Below, in pieces: positions 54,568 through 63,992 of a stretch of 64,000 nucleotides of DNA (the first letter of the stretch is position 1; every line of letters begins with the position of its first letter). Position numbers and translations under genes: made by a program. The stretch is from contig NC_012034.1 in the NCBI RefSeq assembly GCF_000022325.1, positions 2,603,501-2,667,500 on the forward strand. Reading direction: 5' to 3'. The DNA is from Caldicellulosiruptor bescii DSM 6725. Its GTDB lineage: Bacteria; Bacillota; Thermoanaerobacteria; Caldicellulosiruptorales; Caldicellulosiruptoraceae. A model generated the notes under the pieces. It saw nothing but the letters and a program-made list of their open reading frames with translations. It searched no databases and was not told the DNA's origin.

Positions 54568-55685
54568 GAGGACATATTGCAAAAAAAGGAAAGAAGTATT
54601 ATATTGTTGTGGATATTGGTGTAGTTGACGGAAAGCGCAAACAAAAGTGGCTGGGTGGTTTTGAAACAAAAGCCGAAGCAGAAGAAGCTTTACCAAGGAT
54701 TCTAAACATCATCTACCAGAACAAAAATAAGCTACTGGAGCAGAAGACTTTTGGTGAACTTTTAGACTTATGGCTCAACACGGTAGCAAAAAACAGGGTT
54801 TCTCTGAGTACCTTTCAATCATACTCTAGTTCAATTGCACTGCACATAAAACCTTTTCTGGGTGATGTAGAGCTGAACAAACTGACAGCAATGGATTTAC
54901 AAAAGTACTATCAGCACATCACAGGTGAGAAGGGTCTTTCATCAACACTTGCGTTATACCACCACCGTATAATTCATCAGGCTCTTGATTATGCAGTGAG
55001 AATGAACATGATTGAAAAAAATCCAGCTGATTATGTAGACCCACCGAGAAAGCGAAGTTATCAGCCTTCAATCTGGGATGAGGATACAATTAAAAGAGCA
55101 CTTGATATTTTTCGAAACACTAATATCTGGGTACCTGTGCTTTTAGCAATTTACACAGGAATGCGGATTGGTGAGATTACTGCACTGAAGTGGGATGACA
55201 TAAATTTAGAGCAGGGCTATATAGTTGTTAGCAAGACACTTATGAAGATAAACAGGCAGTTGTACATCAAAGAAAAGGGAGAAAACAAAAGTAGCTACAG
55301 GATAGTAGCAATTTCAAGCAATGTAATAGAGGAACTCAAGCAGTGGAGGAGAAAACAAGAGCAGTACAAAGAAAAGCTAAAGGAACTTTATCATAATGAA
55401 GGTTTTGTGTGCACATTTGAAGATGGAAGAGTACAGGACCCAAAGTATATTACTAAAGTATTCCAGAAGACAATAGAAAAGCATGGACTGCCAAAGATAC
55501 GATTTCACGACCTCAGGCACACCCATGCTTCACTTCTTCTGAAACATGGTGTAGACCCCAAGCACATCAGTGACAGACTGGGGCACAGTACCATAACCAC
55601 CACACTCAACATTTACAGTCATGTATTTGATGAAAAGCGGCGCAAAGTGGCAGAAACTTTTGAGGACATTTTAAAAAACCAATAG
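54564..55685 (+). CDS. int: Tyrosine recombinase, ICE integrase
   Basis: The 373-residue protein has an arm-binding AP2-like N-terminus (RGHIAKKGKKYYIVVDIGVV), a SAM-like core domain and a catalytic domain with R (YTGMRIGEITALKWDD), HDLRHTHASLLLKHG (H-x-x-R), GH (LGHSTITTTLNIYSH) and Tyr in NIYSH. All catalytic residues are present. It joins the element to the 3' end of tRNA-Ser; the att fragment lies 180 nt behind its stop. Confidence 0.95.
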   Translation: MRGHIAKKGKKYYIVVDIGVVDGKRKQKWLGGFETKAEAEEALPRILNIIYQNKNKLLEQKTFGELLDLWLNTVAKNRVSLSTFQSYSSSIALHIKPFLGDVELNKLTAMDLQKYYQHITGEKGLSSTLALYHHRIIHQALDYAVRMNMIEKNPADYVDPPRKRSYQPSIWDEDTIKRALDIFRNTNIWVPVLLAIYTGMRIGEITALKWDDINLEQGYIVVSKTLMKINRQLYIKEKGENKSSYRIVAISSNVIEELKQWRRKQEQYKEKLKELYHNEGFVCTFEDGRVQDPKYITKVFQKTIEKHGLPKIRFHDLRHTHASLLLKHGVDPKHISDRLGHSTITTTLNIYSHVFDEKRRKVAETFEDILKNQ

Positions 55686-55864
55686 CCTAACCCAATTTAT
55701 GTTTCTAACATTTTTCTAACGACAGTTAAAAAACGACTTAAAGCGAAATGGTAAATTCCAATAATTTGTAGTAAAACCATTCTGCCAGCTTAGAAAAATC
55801 AAGGCTTCTAGAAAAGCTGCTGGCAGGATATGGATAGAAAGCTGTAATAAAGCGTTGAGGATGT
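55686..55864 (+). promoter_or_regulatory. Probable integrase arm-site region
   Basis: The stretch has a direct repeat TTTCTAACATTTTTCTAACG and an inverted repeat CTGCCAGC ... GCTGGCAG (55782-55826) between int and the att core. Such repeats are expected where integrase and excisionase bind. Confidence 0.5.
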
Positions 55865-55927
55865 GACTGGAAATCGTGTGTACCCCCAAAAGGGGTACCG
55901 AGGGTTCAAATCCCTCTCTCTCCGCCA
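55865..55927 (+). other. att site: 3' fragment of tRNA-Ser (GGA)
   Basis: GACTGGAAATCGTGTGTACC, a long variable arm (CCCC...GGGG), the T arm GAGGG TTCAAAT CCCTC and TCTCTCCGCCA make the last two thirds of a tRNA-Ser with anticodon GGA. The 5' third (acceptor GGAGAGA and D arm) is missing upstream. The fragment is thus the attachment core left by integration, and the full tRNA gene should sit at the other end. Confidence 0.88.
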
Positions 55928-56086
55928 TTTTAATTGGGTTTTTAGGTGGTTTAAATTGGAATTAAAAAGGCAACTTTCCCTTCAAAAACCTTGCACCAGT
56001 AAAAAACAATTTTTGTACGAGTTTATTTTTATTGTTAGACATCTTTCGTATCTTCTTCTTTGGAACAATTATTTTTTGTGCTTCTA

Positions 56087-56115
56087 TGTAAACCGTATTT
56101 TAATTTATAGTTTAC
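56087..56115 (+). promoter_or_regulatory. BirA-type biotin operator before bioB
   Basis: TGTAAACC, 15 nt, GTTTAC form the inverted repeat of BirA operators. The right arm overlaps a -35 (TTTACT, 56111-56116), with 17 nt to TATCAT (56134-56139). Biotin-bound BirA would block bioB transcription. Confidence 0.75.
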
Positions 56116-56173
56116 TATTTGTAATTTCTATGCTATCATTAAAATTAAACATTTTCGTTTGGAGATGATTTAG

Positions 56174-57187
56174 TTGCTGAATTTTCTTCAATCAGTTCAA
56201 TTTGTCAAAGAAGTTGAAAAAAAGATAATTGAATATGACAAAGACATTGCCTTCAATGAGGCTATCATACTTTATGAAATCGCAAAACATGATGCAGATT
56301 TGGTAAAAAATCTCGCCAGTACGATAAACCAACATTATTTTAAAAATACTATTGAGCTTTGCTCCATTTATCCTGCAAAGGTAGGACTTTGCCCGCAAGA
56401 TTGCAAGTTCTGTTCCCAGTCTATCCATCACAGTTGTTTAATTGAAATAAAAGATCTTGCTGCGCTTGATGAAGTAATAGAGTATCTTGAGTATGTAATA
56501 TCTTTTCCAATAAAAAGATTTTGCTTAGTCACAAGTGGTGAAAAGCTTGATGACTCAGAATTTGAAAAAATTTTAGACATCTATTCACACATCTCAAAGA
56601 ATTATAACATACTTCTGTGCGCATCACTCGGCTTTCTTACTCAAGAAAGGGCAAAAAAGCTACTTAAAGTTGGAGTTGTAAAGTATCACAATAACTTAGA
56701 GACATCCAGCACATATTTTAAAAATATCTGCTCCACCCACACTCAACAGCAAAAGATAGAGACTTTAAAAATTGCAAAAGAGGCAGGGCTTCAAATCTGT
56801 AGCGGTGGAATAATCTCAATGGGTGAGGACATGATTGAAAGAATCAAACTTGCATTTGAACTAAGAGAATTAGATGTTGACTCTGTTCCAATCAACATAT
56901 TAAACCCAATAAAAGGCACGCCTTTAGAAGATATAAAGATCATAGACAAAAACGAAATTTTTATCACCCTGGCACTATTTAGGATTGTGCTACCAAAAAA
57001 GACAATTCTTCTTGCAGGTGGAAAAGAAAATGCGCTTGGAGATATGGAAAAAATGGCATATGAGTGTGGCGTAAATGGTTGTATGGTTGGAAATTATCTT
57101 ACAACAAGGGGAATGGGAATAAGAGAGAAGATTGAGATGTTGGAATCCTTGGATTTAAAGTTTCAAACCAATATGCATAATAATTAG
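56174..57187 (+). CDS. bioB: Biotin synthase
   Basis: The 337-residue protein has the radical SAM motif [11 protein letters not shown] and later motifs of the family ([24 protein letters not shown]). It inserts sulfur into dethiobiotin, the last step of biotin synthesis. TTG 56174 follows GGAGATGATTTAG. It is the first chromosomal gene right of the ICE. Confidence 0.95.
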   Translation: MLNFLQSVQFVKEVEKKIIEYDKDIAFNEAIILYEIAKHDADLVKNLASTINQHYFKNTIELCSIYPAKVGLCPQDCKFCSQSIHHSCLIEIKDLAALDEVIEYLEYVISFPIKRFCLVTSGEKLDDSEFEKILDIYSHISKNYNILLCASLGFLTQERAKKLLKVGVVKYHNNLETSSTYFKNICSTHTQQQKIETLKIAKEAGLQICSGGIISMGEDMIERIKLAFELRELDVDSVPINILNPIKGTPLEDIKIIDKNEIFITLALFRIVLPKKTILLAGGKENALGDMEKMAYECGVNGCMVGNYLTTRGMGIREKIEMLESLDLKFQTNMHNN

Positions 57188-57208
57188 ATAACTATAAATA
57201 AATGCAAA

Positions 57209-57243
57209 GAGGCTGTCCAAAATCTTCTTGGATAGCCCCTCTT
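57209..57243. terminator. Convergent terminator between bioB and bioA
   Basis: AGAGGCTGTCCAAAATCTTC then TTGGATAGCCCCTCT forms a long hairpin with T-rich flanks. Confidence 0.85.
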
Positions 57244-57268
57244 CAACTTTTTGATTTCTCTTTGCAAC

Positions 57269-58618
57269 TTACAGTCCAAAAAATTGGTTTATTGATTCAA
57301 GAGTATTCCTTACCATAAAATCAATTTCATCGTTTTCAATAACAAATGGAGGCATAAAATATATTACATTTCCAAGAGGACGAATAAGCAACCCTTTTTT
57401 CAAAGCAGTTTTATAAATGTGATATCCCACTCTCTTTCTCCAATCAAATTCCTTTTTAGTAGCCTTATCTTCAACAAGCTCAATTGCTCCGATAAATCCA
57501 AATTGCCTATACTCACCCACAAACCTATGGTTATCAAAAGTTTTTCTGGCAAGCTCTTCAAGGTAGGTTGCTTTTTCATTTATTTTCTTGAGGACATTGT
57601 ATTCCTCAAAGATTTTTAATGATTCTAAAGCAACTGCACAAGCAAGAGGATTTCCGGTATAGCTATGACTATGCAAAAAAGCTTTTAATTCCACATAGTC
57701 AGCATAAAACGCAGCAAAAATTTCTTGAGTGGTAAGTGTTACTGCCAACGGCATATAACCTGCTGTCAAACCTTTTGATAAACATAAAAAGTCTGGAGTT
57801 ATTCCTGCATGTTCACATGCAAACATCTTTCCTGTTCTACCAAATCCAACAGCTACCTCATCTGCAATGAGATGAACATCATAGCTGGTGCAGACCTCTC
57901 GCAATAGCTTTAAAAATTTAGGTGGATAAATTTTCATGCCACCTGCACATTGGATAATAGGCTCAATTATCACAGCACAAATCTCTTTATGGTGCTTTTC
58001 TAAAATCTTTTCTACTTCTTCAAAACATTCTACATTGCAGCTATATCTTGTTTTGTGGTATTTACATCTAAAACAATCAGGACCTTGAATTTTTATGGAT
58101 TCCTTCATAATGGGTTTATATATCTTTGAATACAGATCTATACTTCCAACAGACAATGCCCCTAAGGTTTCTCCATGATATGAGTTTGTAAAACATGCAA
58201 ACTTGAGCTTTGTATAATTCCCCTTCTGTTGATGATATTGAAAACTCATCTTAAGTGCAACTTCAACAGATGTTGAACCATCATCAGAAAAGAATACTTT
58301 CTCCAATCCCTTTGGGGTTATTTTAACTAATTTTTGAGACAATTCAATAGCTGGTTTGTGTGAAAAGTTTGCAAATATTACATGTTCTAACTTGTCTGCT
58401 TGAGCTTTGAGAGCATCATTTAATCTTTTATTACAATGTCCAAAAAGATTTGTCCACCATGAAGAAATTGCATCAAGATATCTATTACCTTCAACATCGT
58501 ATAGCCATACTCCCTGGCCTCTTTCTATAACGATAGGCGGTAGTTCTTCATAATCCTTCATTTGTGAGCACGGATGCCAAATATACTTTAAATCTCTTTG
58601 TTGCCATTCATTTAACAT
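57269..58618 (-). CDS. bioA: Adenosylmethionine-8-amino-7-oxononanoate aminotransferase
   Basis: The 449-residue PLP enzyme has the start [46 protein letters not shown] and the PLP lysine in [14 protein letters not shown]. It makes DAPA from KAPA with SAM as amino donor. It overlaps bioD by 7 nt. Confidence 0.97.
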   Translation of the reverse strand: MLNEWQQRDLKYIWHPCSQMKDYEELPPIVIERGQGVWLYDVEGNRYLDAISSWWTNLFGHCNKRLNDALKAQADKLEHVIFANFSHKPAIELSQKLVKITPKGLEKVFFSDDGSTSVEVALKMSFQYHQQKGNYTKLKFACFTNSYHGETLGALSVGSIDLYSKIYKPIMKESIKIQGPDCFRCKYHKTRYSCNVECFEEVEKILEKHHKEICAVIIEPIIQCAGGMKIYPPKFLKLLREVCTSYDVHLIADEVAVGFGRTGKMFACEHAGITPDFLCLSKGLTAGYMPLAVTLTTQEIFAAFYADYVELKAFLHSHSYTGNPLACAVALESLKIFEEYNVLKKINEKATYLEELARKTFDNHRFVGEYRQFGFIGAIELVEDKATKKEFDWRKRVGYHIYKTALKKGLLIRPLGNVIYFMPPFVIENDEIDFMVRNTLESINQFFGL

Positions 58619-59343
58619 TCAAAAACCCCCATTATCTTCATTATTGCCCTATCATCAAAGCATTTTTTAAAAACATTTTTAAATTTATTCTCATCTACAT
58701 CACTTGGAAAATCATTTATAAAGTCTACTTTGGCTAATATTGGAATATTGGTAAACTTTGCTATTGTATTTATTACCTTATCTTCATCTGGTTCATTCTT
58801 ATACATATTCACTATGATCCCCTTTAAACAAAGTCCGTAAGCTTTTGCAAATTCAACTGTCAAGAGAGTGTGATTAATTGTACCCAGCTTTGTTGTTGTA
58901 ACCAATATAACATTGTTGCAAATTTCCTTTATCAATTGATATTGCATATAAAATTGGTTTTTCTCTTCTTTCAGTGGCACTGCCAATCCACCACAACCTT
59001 CAATTACTACGAATTCATAGTTCTGTGATAAATCTTCAAAGGTTTGTTTTATTTGATAAACATTAATATCTATATTTTCATCACTTGCGGCTATATGAGG
59101 AGAGGCTGGTTTTTCAAATATAAATGGTGTGAGTCTGTAAATATCCCCCTCTATTTTTGCAAAATTAACTACAAATTCTGTATCTTGAGGTATTAGCATC
59201 TTTCCTCTTCTTTTAGCACCACTTAGTACTGGCTTGAAATATCCTATGTTATATCCTTTTTCCTTTAAAGCCCAACAGAGTCCAGCACATATAAATGTCT
59301 TTCCAACATCAGTATCTGTTCCAACAATGTAAGCAGCCTTCAT
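58612..59343 (-). CDS. bioD: Dethiobiotin synthetase
   Basis: The P-loop [10 protein letters not shown] is at the N-terminus, with [13 protein letters not shown]. It closes the ureido ring of biotin with ATP and CO2. ATG 59343 is set by AAGGAGAGGAAGAGA; the earlier in-frame start overlaps bioY. The order bioY-bioD-bioA suggests one operon from the promoter at 60.0 kb. Confidence 0.96.
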   Translation of the reverse strand: MKAAYIVGTDTDVGKTFICAGLCWALKEKGYNIGYFKPVLSGAKRRGKMLIPQDTEFVVNFAKIEGDIYRLTPFIFEKPASPHIAASDENIDINVYQIKQTFEDLSQNYEFVVIEGCGGLAVPLKEEKNQFYMQYQLIKEICNNVILVTTTKLGTINHTLLTVEFAKAYGLCLKGIIVNMYKNEPDEDKVINTIAKFTNIPILAKVDFINDFPSDVDENKFKNVFKKCFDDRAIMKIMGVFEC

Positions 59344-59365
59344 TCTCTTCCTCTCCTTGGATAAA

Positions 59366-59944
59366 CTATTCTTTGATTTCTTGTAAATATCTTGCATTTA
59401 TAAGTAAAATTTTTTCTAACATTGGTTTTAATCTTTTTGCAACAATGGAAGCAACGATGCATAAAAATATATCTCCAGGCACACATACTAAAAATCCCCA
59501 GTATAAAGCCCAGCTAATGGTTTTCGGAATTTTTAGATAAAAATTGTAAATCACATACAGATAACTAACTCCTAATAAGTATACAACAAACAAACCACTC
59601 AGCGAACCTATAAGGTTTAAGCTTATACTTCTACTCTGATTCAAATGAGATATATAACCAGCTATATATGCACACAATATAAAGCCAATAAGATAACCAA
59701 AGGTCGGCTTAAAAATATACAATGGACCTCCACCCTCTGCAAAGATTGGAATACCAATAAGCCCTGTTGCTACATAAACAACCTGTGACAGTGCTCCAAG
59801 TTTAGGACCTAAGAAAAGTCCTGCTAATACACAAAACAGAAGCTGAAGAGTAAATGGTACATAAGGAATGGGAATTTTTATATAGGCTCCTACAGCAGTC
59901 AAAGCTGCAAAGAGCGAAACCAAGCAAATATTTTTTGTGTTCAT
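59366..59944 (-). CDS. bioY: Biotin transporter BioY (ECF S component)
   Basis: The 192-residue membrane protein has about six TM helices and the family motifs AVGAYIKIPIPYVPFTLQLL and PTFGYLIGFI. It binds biotin and works with ECF ATPases encoded elsewhere. It leads the bioYDA operon. Confidence 0.95.
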   Translation of the reverse strand: MNTKNICLVSLFAALTAVGAYIKIPIPYVPFTLQLLFCVLAGLFLGPKLGALSQVVYVATGLIGIPIFAEGGGPLYIFKPTFGYLIGFILCAYIAGYISHLNQSRSISLNLIGSLSGLFVVYLLGVSYLYVIYNFYLKIPKTISWALYWGFLVCVPGDIFLCIVASIVAKRLKPMLEKILLINARYLQEIKE

Positions 59945-59993
59945 AAAAATGACCTCTCCTTTCTGTTTTGTTATTCAATGTTATTTTTACTTT

Positions 59994-60047
59994 ATTATAT
60001 TTCCTGCATTGAGATTTGTCAACCTGTATTAAAATTATGGTTTACTA
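59994..60047 (-). promoter_or_regulatory. bioY promoter with BirA operator
   Basis: TTGACA (60022-60017), 17 nt and TATAAT (59999-59994) make a near-perfect promoter. GTAAACC ... GGTTGAC (N14) overlaps the -35, the BirA inverted repeat. This matches the operator before bioB. Confidence 0.85.
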
Positions 60048-60145
60048 ATCAGATGAAAAAATAGTCAAATAAAGTAGATACTGAACAGCTTTCTATTTTC
60101 AAGCATTTTAAAAGTTATAAAAACAAATCATTCTCCTCTGCAGCA

Positions 60146-60334
60146 TTAACTACTTGCACTTTTCCCAATTCCCTTACTTTCTCTTATACCATATCCTAAT
60201 TCTGAAAGCTTTTCTATAACCTCTCTTTCTGCTTCACTTGAGCGTTTAAATCTTCTTCTCTTTGTGTTATTATCATCATAGACCAATAGCTTCAAACCTC
60301 CTGTGTATGGGTTTGTCTTTTCAATTAATATCAT
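60146..60334 (-). CDS. Hypothetical 62-residue protein
   Basis: The start lacks a good SD. The product (KTNPYTGGLKLLVYDDNNTK, RRRFKRSSEAEREVIEKL) is basic with one helix. It may be a fragment. Confidence 0.3.
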   Translation of the reverse strand: MILIEKTNPYTGGLKLLVYDDNNTKRRRFKRSSEAEREVIEKLSELGYGIRESKGIGKSASS

Positions 60335-60471
60335 ACATGGCTTGAAGCTATTGCTTTAATATTTTCTTATCCTGTTGCATTTAATTTTACAACAAACAAA
60401 GTTGACAAATATATTTAGTGAGAATATACTAAAGTTAGAAAGTACAACTTTTTAACTTTAAGAGGTGAGAA

Positions 60472-60753
60472 ATGGTGATTGTTGAAATAAAGAAAAAGTC
60501 ACAGGTGACAATTCCAGCTCAAATTCTGAAGAAGCTAAACTTGCGTGTAGGTGATTTATTACAAATAGAGGAGAAGGATGGTAGGATAATTTTAACGCCT
60601 GTAATAGCTATTCCAAAAGAGCAGGCGTGGTTTTACTCTGAGAAGTGGCAAAGAGAAGAAGCAACTGTAGAGAAGGAGATTCAGGAAGGCAAACTCTTGG
60701 TGGCTAATTCATTGGAAGAATTATTTGATGATTTGGGGTTGAATGACGAATGA
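60472..60753 (+). CDS. AbrB/SpoVT-type antitoxin
   Basis: The swapped-hairpin motif (KKSQVTIPAQILKKLNLRVG then DLLQIEEKDGRI) fills the N-terminus; the acidic C-terminal tail (QREEATVEKEIQEGKLLVA, LFDDLGLNDE) would bind the toxin. AAGAGGTGAGAA precedes ATG. It overlaps the RelE-like gene by 4 nt. Confidence 0.9.
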   Translation: MVIVEIKKKSQVTIPAQILKKLNLRVGDLLQIEEKDGRIILTPVIAIPKEQAWFYSEKWQREEATVEKEIQEGKLLVANSLEELFDDLGLNDE

Positions 60754-61010
60754 AGATTTACTACTCGCAACTTTTCAAAGAAAAAGTAAACAAATTGCCA
60801 CCAGATGCAAAAAAGATACTAAAGAAAAAGTTAGAACTATTATTACAAAATCAATACCATCCTTCTTTGCGAACTAAAAAAATCCAAGGGACAAAAGATA
60901 TATTTGAAACAAGCATTACGATGGGAATAAGACTGACATGGCAGTACAAAGAAGATGGAATAATTCTTAGAAATATTGGTGAACACGATAAAACTTTGAA
61001 AAATCCATAA
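60750..61010 (+). CDS. RelE-fold mRNA interferase (YafQ/RelE-like) toxin
   Basis: The 86-residue protein (KIYYSQLFKEKVNKLPPDAK, LRTKKIQGTKDIFETSITMG, IRLTWQYKEDGIILRNIGEH) has the RelE fold and ends in a conserved GEHDKTLKNP. It forms a toxin-antitoxin pair with the AbrB-type protein. Confidence 0.88.
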   Translation: MKIYYSQLFKEKVNKLPPDAKKILKKKLELLLQNQYHPSLRTKKIQGTKDIFETSITMGIRLTWQYKEDGIILRNIGEHDKTLKNP

Positions 61011-61240
61011 ACTTGCTTACTCATCTCCTCTATAAAAATAACTTCAATGTTGTTTTTAAAGTTTCATTTGTTGTTGCAATCACAGGAATATATACCACTG
61101 ATCTTTTTTAATATATTGACAACTCCTGACTTTTCAATTAACATGTTTGATATAAAATGCATTGCATAAATGCAATTGTCAATTTTCATTGTAAATATGC
61201 AATACAAATAAAAAAACTTAATATTTGCAACAGGCCTTTT

Positions 61241-61449
61241 ACCTATCAAGCAGGTGCTGCCATTTGGCTGCTTAATAGGGAAAGCGGTGAAAATCCGCTG
61301 CAGCCCCCGCTACTGTGAGCACTGACAAGCCCTCAATAAACTTTTGCCACTGGAAGGTGTAGTTCCTCTTTTGAAAGTGGAGCTTGCCTTCTGGGAAGGC
61401 CAAAGAGGGTTTTGGATGAGGTGCGAGCCAGGAGACCTGCCTGCTTGAG
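61241..61449 (+). ncRNA. Cobalamin (B12) riboswitch before metE
   Basis: The core AATAGGGAAAGCGGTGAAAA and TCCGCTGCAGCCCCCGCTAC, with GCCACTGG...GGGAAGGC and GCGAGCCAGGAGACCTGCC, are the standard cobalamin-riboswitch elements. Adenosyl- or methylcobalamin binding should turn metE off, since a B12-dependent MetH can then take over. Confidence 0.95.
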
Positions 61450-61607
61450 ATGCCTTGTACTGTCTTCGGTGGGAAGCACAGTCAAGGTGGTAAAGACCAT
61501 AGGGGGGTGTTTTGTCCTTTTTTAACCCCTGCCATACCTTATTTCTCAAAGCTTTTTGCTTCTTTAAAAAAGTATTTTAAAAGCACGAGTTTCTTGAAAA
61601 TGGTAGC

Positions 61608-61676
61608 AATGGGTCTTTACTGCCTTGACACAATTTGTGCCTTTTTTGTTGGCAGTAAAGACCCATTTGTTTTTCT
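61608..61676 (+). terminator. Riboswitch-controlled terminator
   Basis: AATGGGTCTTTACTGCC pairs with GGCAGTAAAGACCCATT (17 bp) and is followed by TGTTTTTC, 43 nt before the metE start. It is the expression platform of the B12 riboswitch. Confidence 0.9.
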
Positions 61677-61718
61677 GACGGCAAATAAAATTTTTATTTG
61701 GGAGGTAGAAAGCGTAAG

Positions 61719-63992
61719 ATGATTTCGGTTGTTGGTTTTCCAAGAATAGGACAGAACAGAGAGCTAAAAAGATGGGTAGAAAGCTATCTTGACAAAAAGA
61801 TTTCAAAAGAAGAGCTCATCCAAAATTCAAAAGAACTGAAAAAAACTCACTGGCAAATTCAAAAAGAGTATGGTGTTGACCTGATACCATCAAATGATTT
61901 TTCGTTCTATGACACTTTTTTAGACCATGCAATGTTAGTAGGCTCAATACCCAAGGAATACAAGGCGGTTTTCTCAGATGATCTCGAGCTTTACTTCGCG
62001 CTGGCAAAGGGATATCAAGACCAAAACATTGATCTTAAAGCTTTGCCAATGAAAAAGTGGTTCTTTACAAACTACCATTATCTTGTGCCTGAAATCACTG
62101 AAAACACCAAATTTGAACTTTCATCAACAAAACCTTTTGATGAATTTGTCGAAGCACTTTCGATAGGAATCAAGACAAAACCAGTAATAATCGGTGCTCT
62201 TACTTTTCTGAAGCTTTCTAAAAAATCAAATGTGGATATATACGACAAATCTTTTTGGGAAAAGCTACTTGATGTATATATTCAAATACTAAGAAGGTTT
62301 GAAGAGTTGGGTTGCGAGTTTGTTCAGATAGATGAGCCAATACTTGTCACAGACTTAAGTACAAAAGACGTAGAGCTTTTTGAAAATTTTTACCGCAATC
62401 TTCTTTCTCACAAAGGAAAGCTAAAAGTACTTCTTCAGACTTATTTTGGAGACGTCAGAGACTGCTTTGAAAAGATAATTTCTCTTGACTTTGACGCAAT
62501 CGGACTTGACTTTATTGATGGAAAATTCAATTTAGAGCTCATTAAAAAATTTGGTTTCCCACGGGAAAAGCTCCTTTTTGCCGGAGTTGTAAATGGCAGA
62601 AATGTGTTTAAAAATAACTACAAAGATACACTTGAGCTTTTAAATACTCTCTCATCCTTTGTTGACAAGAAAAATATTGTAATTTCAACATCATGTTCTT
62701 TACTCTTTGTGCCATACTCTTTAAAATTTGAAATACAGCTTGACAGCAATAAAAAGAAATTTTTAGCGTTTGCTGAGGAGAAGCTAAAAGAGCTGTCTGA
62801 GCTAAAGCTTTTATTTTCTCAAGGAAACTTTACTGCAAACAGCATTTATCTTCAAAACGCTCAGCTTTTCGAAGAGCTGAATAAAAACAAACTATCAGAT
62901 GTCAGCACAGCTGTAAATAATCTTACAGACGATGACTTTGAAAGAAAACCGTGTTTTGAAGAGAGAATCAAGCTTCAAAAAGAGGTTTTGAAGCTCCCAC
63001 AGCTTCCGACAACAACAATTGGATCTTTCCCGCAAACCACAGATGTAAGATCAGCGCGAAGCAAACTCAAAAAAGGTGAGATAACATTTGAAGAATATGA
63101 AAGCTTTATAAAATCCAAAATTGAAAGAGTAATAAAGCTTCAGGAAGAAATCGGGCTTGATGTGCTCGTCCATGGCGAATATGAGAGAAATGACATGGTA
63201 GAGTTTTTTGGTGAAAATTTAGAAGGATTTTTAATTACTCAAAACGGCTGGGTTCAGTCATACGGTACAAGATGTGTAAAACCGCCAATTATATTCTCAG
63301 ACATAAAGAGAAAAAGACCAATTACAGTTGAGTATATAAAATATGCACAGAGCCTAACAAAAAAACCTGTTAAGGGAATTTTGACAGGGCCTGTGACAAT
63401 CCTCAACTGGTCGTTTGTGCGTGAAGACATACCATTAAAAAATGTTGCTTTTCAGCTTGCTCTTGCAATAAAAGAAGAGGTTCTCGAACTTGAAAAAGAA
63501 GGTGTAAAGATTATCCAGATTGACGAGGCAGCTCTGATTGAAAAGCTTCCGCTCAGGCGCTGCCAGCACAGTGAGTATCTGTCTTGGGCAATAAAGGCAT
63601 TTAGGCTCTCCTGTTCAAAGGTAAAACCAGAAACACAAATCCACACTCATATGTGTTACAGCAACTTTGATGAACTTTTAGACGAAATTGCAAAGATGGA
63701 TGTCGATGTTATAACTTTTGAAGCTGCAAAATCTGATTTTACTTTGCTTGATAGCATCAACAAAAGCCAATTGAAAGCTGAAGTTGGTCCAGGAGTTTTT
63801 GACGTTCACTCACCAAGGATTGTCTCAAAAGAAGAGATGAAAAAGCTTATTTTAAAGATGATAGAAAAGGTTGGCAAAGACAGACTTTGGATAAACCCTG
63901 ACTGCGGTCTTAAGACCAGAAAGGAAGAAGAAATTTTGCCAACATTACAAAATATGGTTCTGGCAGCGTGGGAAGTTAGGAACAACTTGTAA
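61719..63992 (+). CDS. metE: Cobalamin-independent methionine synthase
   Basis: The 757-residue protein has the MetE double barrel: N-terminal VVGFPRIGQNRELKRWVESY, linker PQLPTTTIGSFPQT, and zinc ligands in HTHMCYSNF, E and NPDCGLKTR. It moves a methyl group from methyl-tetrahydrofolate triglutamate to homocysteine. ATG 61719 is chosen; the track-like earlier TTG lies within the SD (GGGAGG). It ends just before the window edge. Confidence 0.97.
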   Translation: MISVVGFPRIGQNRELKRWVESYLDKKISKEELIQNSKELKKTHWQIQKEYGVDLIPSNDFSFYDTFLDHAMLVGSIPKEYKAVFSDDLELYFALAKGYQDQNIDLKALPMKKWFFTNYHYLVPEITENTKFELSSTKPFDEFVEALSIGIKTKPVIIGALTFLKLSKKSNVDIYDKSFWEKLLDVYIQILRRFEELGCEFVQIDEPILVTDLSTKDVELFENFYRNLLSHKGKLKVLLQTYFGDVRDCFEKIISLDFDAIGLDFIDGKFNLELIKKFGFPREKLLFAGVVNGRNVFKNNYKDTLELLNTLSSFVDKKNIVISTSCSLLFVPYSLKFEIQLDSNKKKFLAFAEEKLKELSELKLLFSQGNFTANSIYLQNAQLFEELNKNKLSDVSTAVNNLTDDDFERKPCFEERIKLQKEVLKLPQLPTTTIGSFPQTTDVRSARSKLKKGEITFEEYESFIKSKIERVIKLQEEIGLDVLVHGEYERNDMVEFFGENLEGFLITQNGWVQSYGTRCVKPPIIFSDIKRKRPITVEYIKYAQSLTKKPVKGILTGPVTILNWSFVREDIPLKNVAFQLALAIKEEVLELEKEGVKIIQIDEAALIEKLPLRRCQHSEYLSWAIKAFRLSCSKVKPETQIHTHMCYSNFDELLDEIAKMDVDVITFEAAKSDFTLLDSINKSQLKAEVGPGVFDVHSPRIVSKEEMKKLILKMIEKVGKDRLWINPDCGLKTRKEEEILPTLQNMVLAAWEVRNNL

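Larger units (their letters stand above)
1..55927. mobile_element. Integrative and conjugative element (one end; other end outside window)
   Basis: The right boundary is a tyrosine integrase gene followed by a 63-nt 3' fragment of tRNA-Ser, the usual mark of tRNA-directed integration. Inside are VirB2-like, PrgI, VirB4, VirB6-like and VirD4 genes, a replication module, a partition pair and many defence or toxin genes. The leftmost genes use the same GTGGTATAA promoter as the rest of the element, so the left end (with the intact tRNA-Ser gene) should lie beyond position 1. The extent to the left is an inference; the right end is seen directly. Confidence 0.85.

Noticed and set aside
55716-55928. 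70-codon minus-strand frame (AEREGFEPSVPL)
   Set aside because: It is the antisense of the tRNA-Ser fragment, a well-known spurious ORF type.
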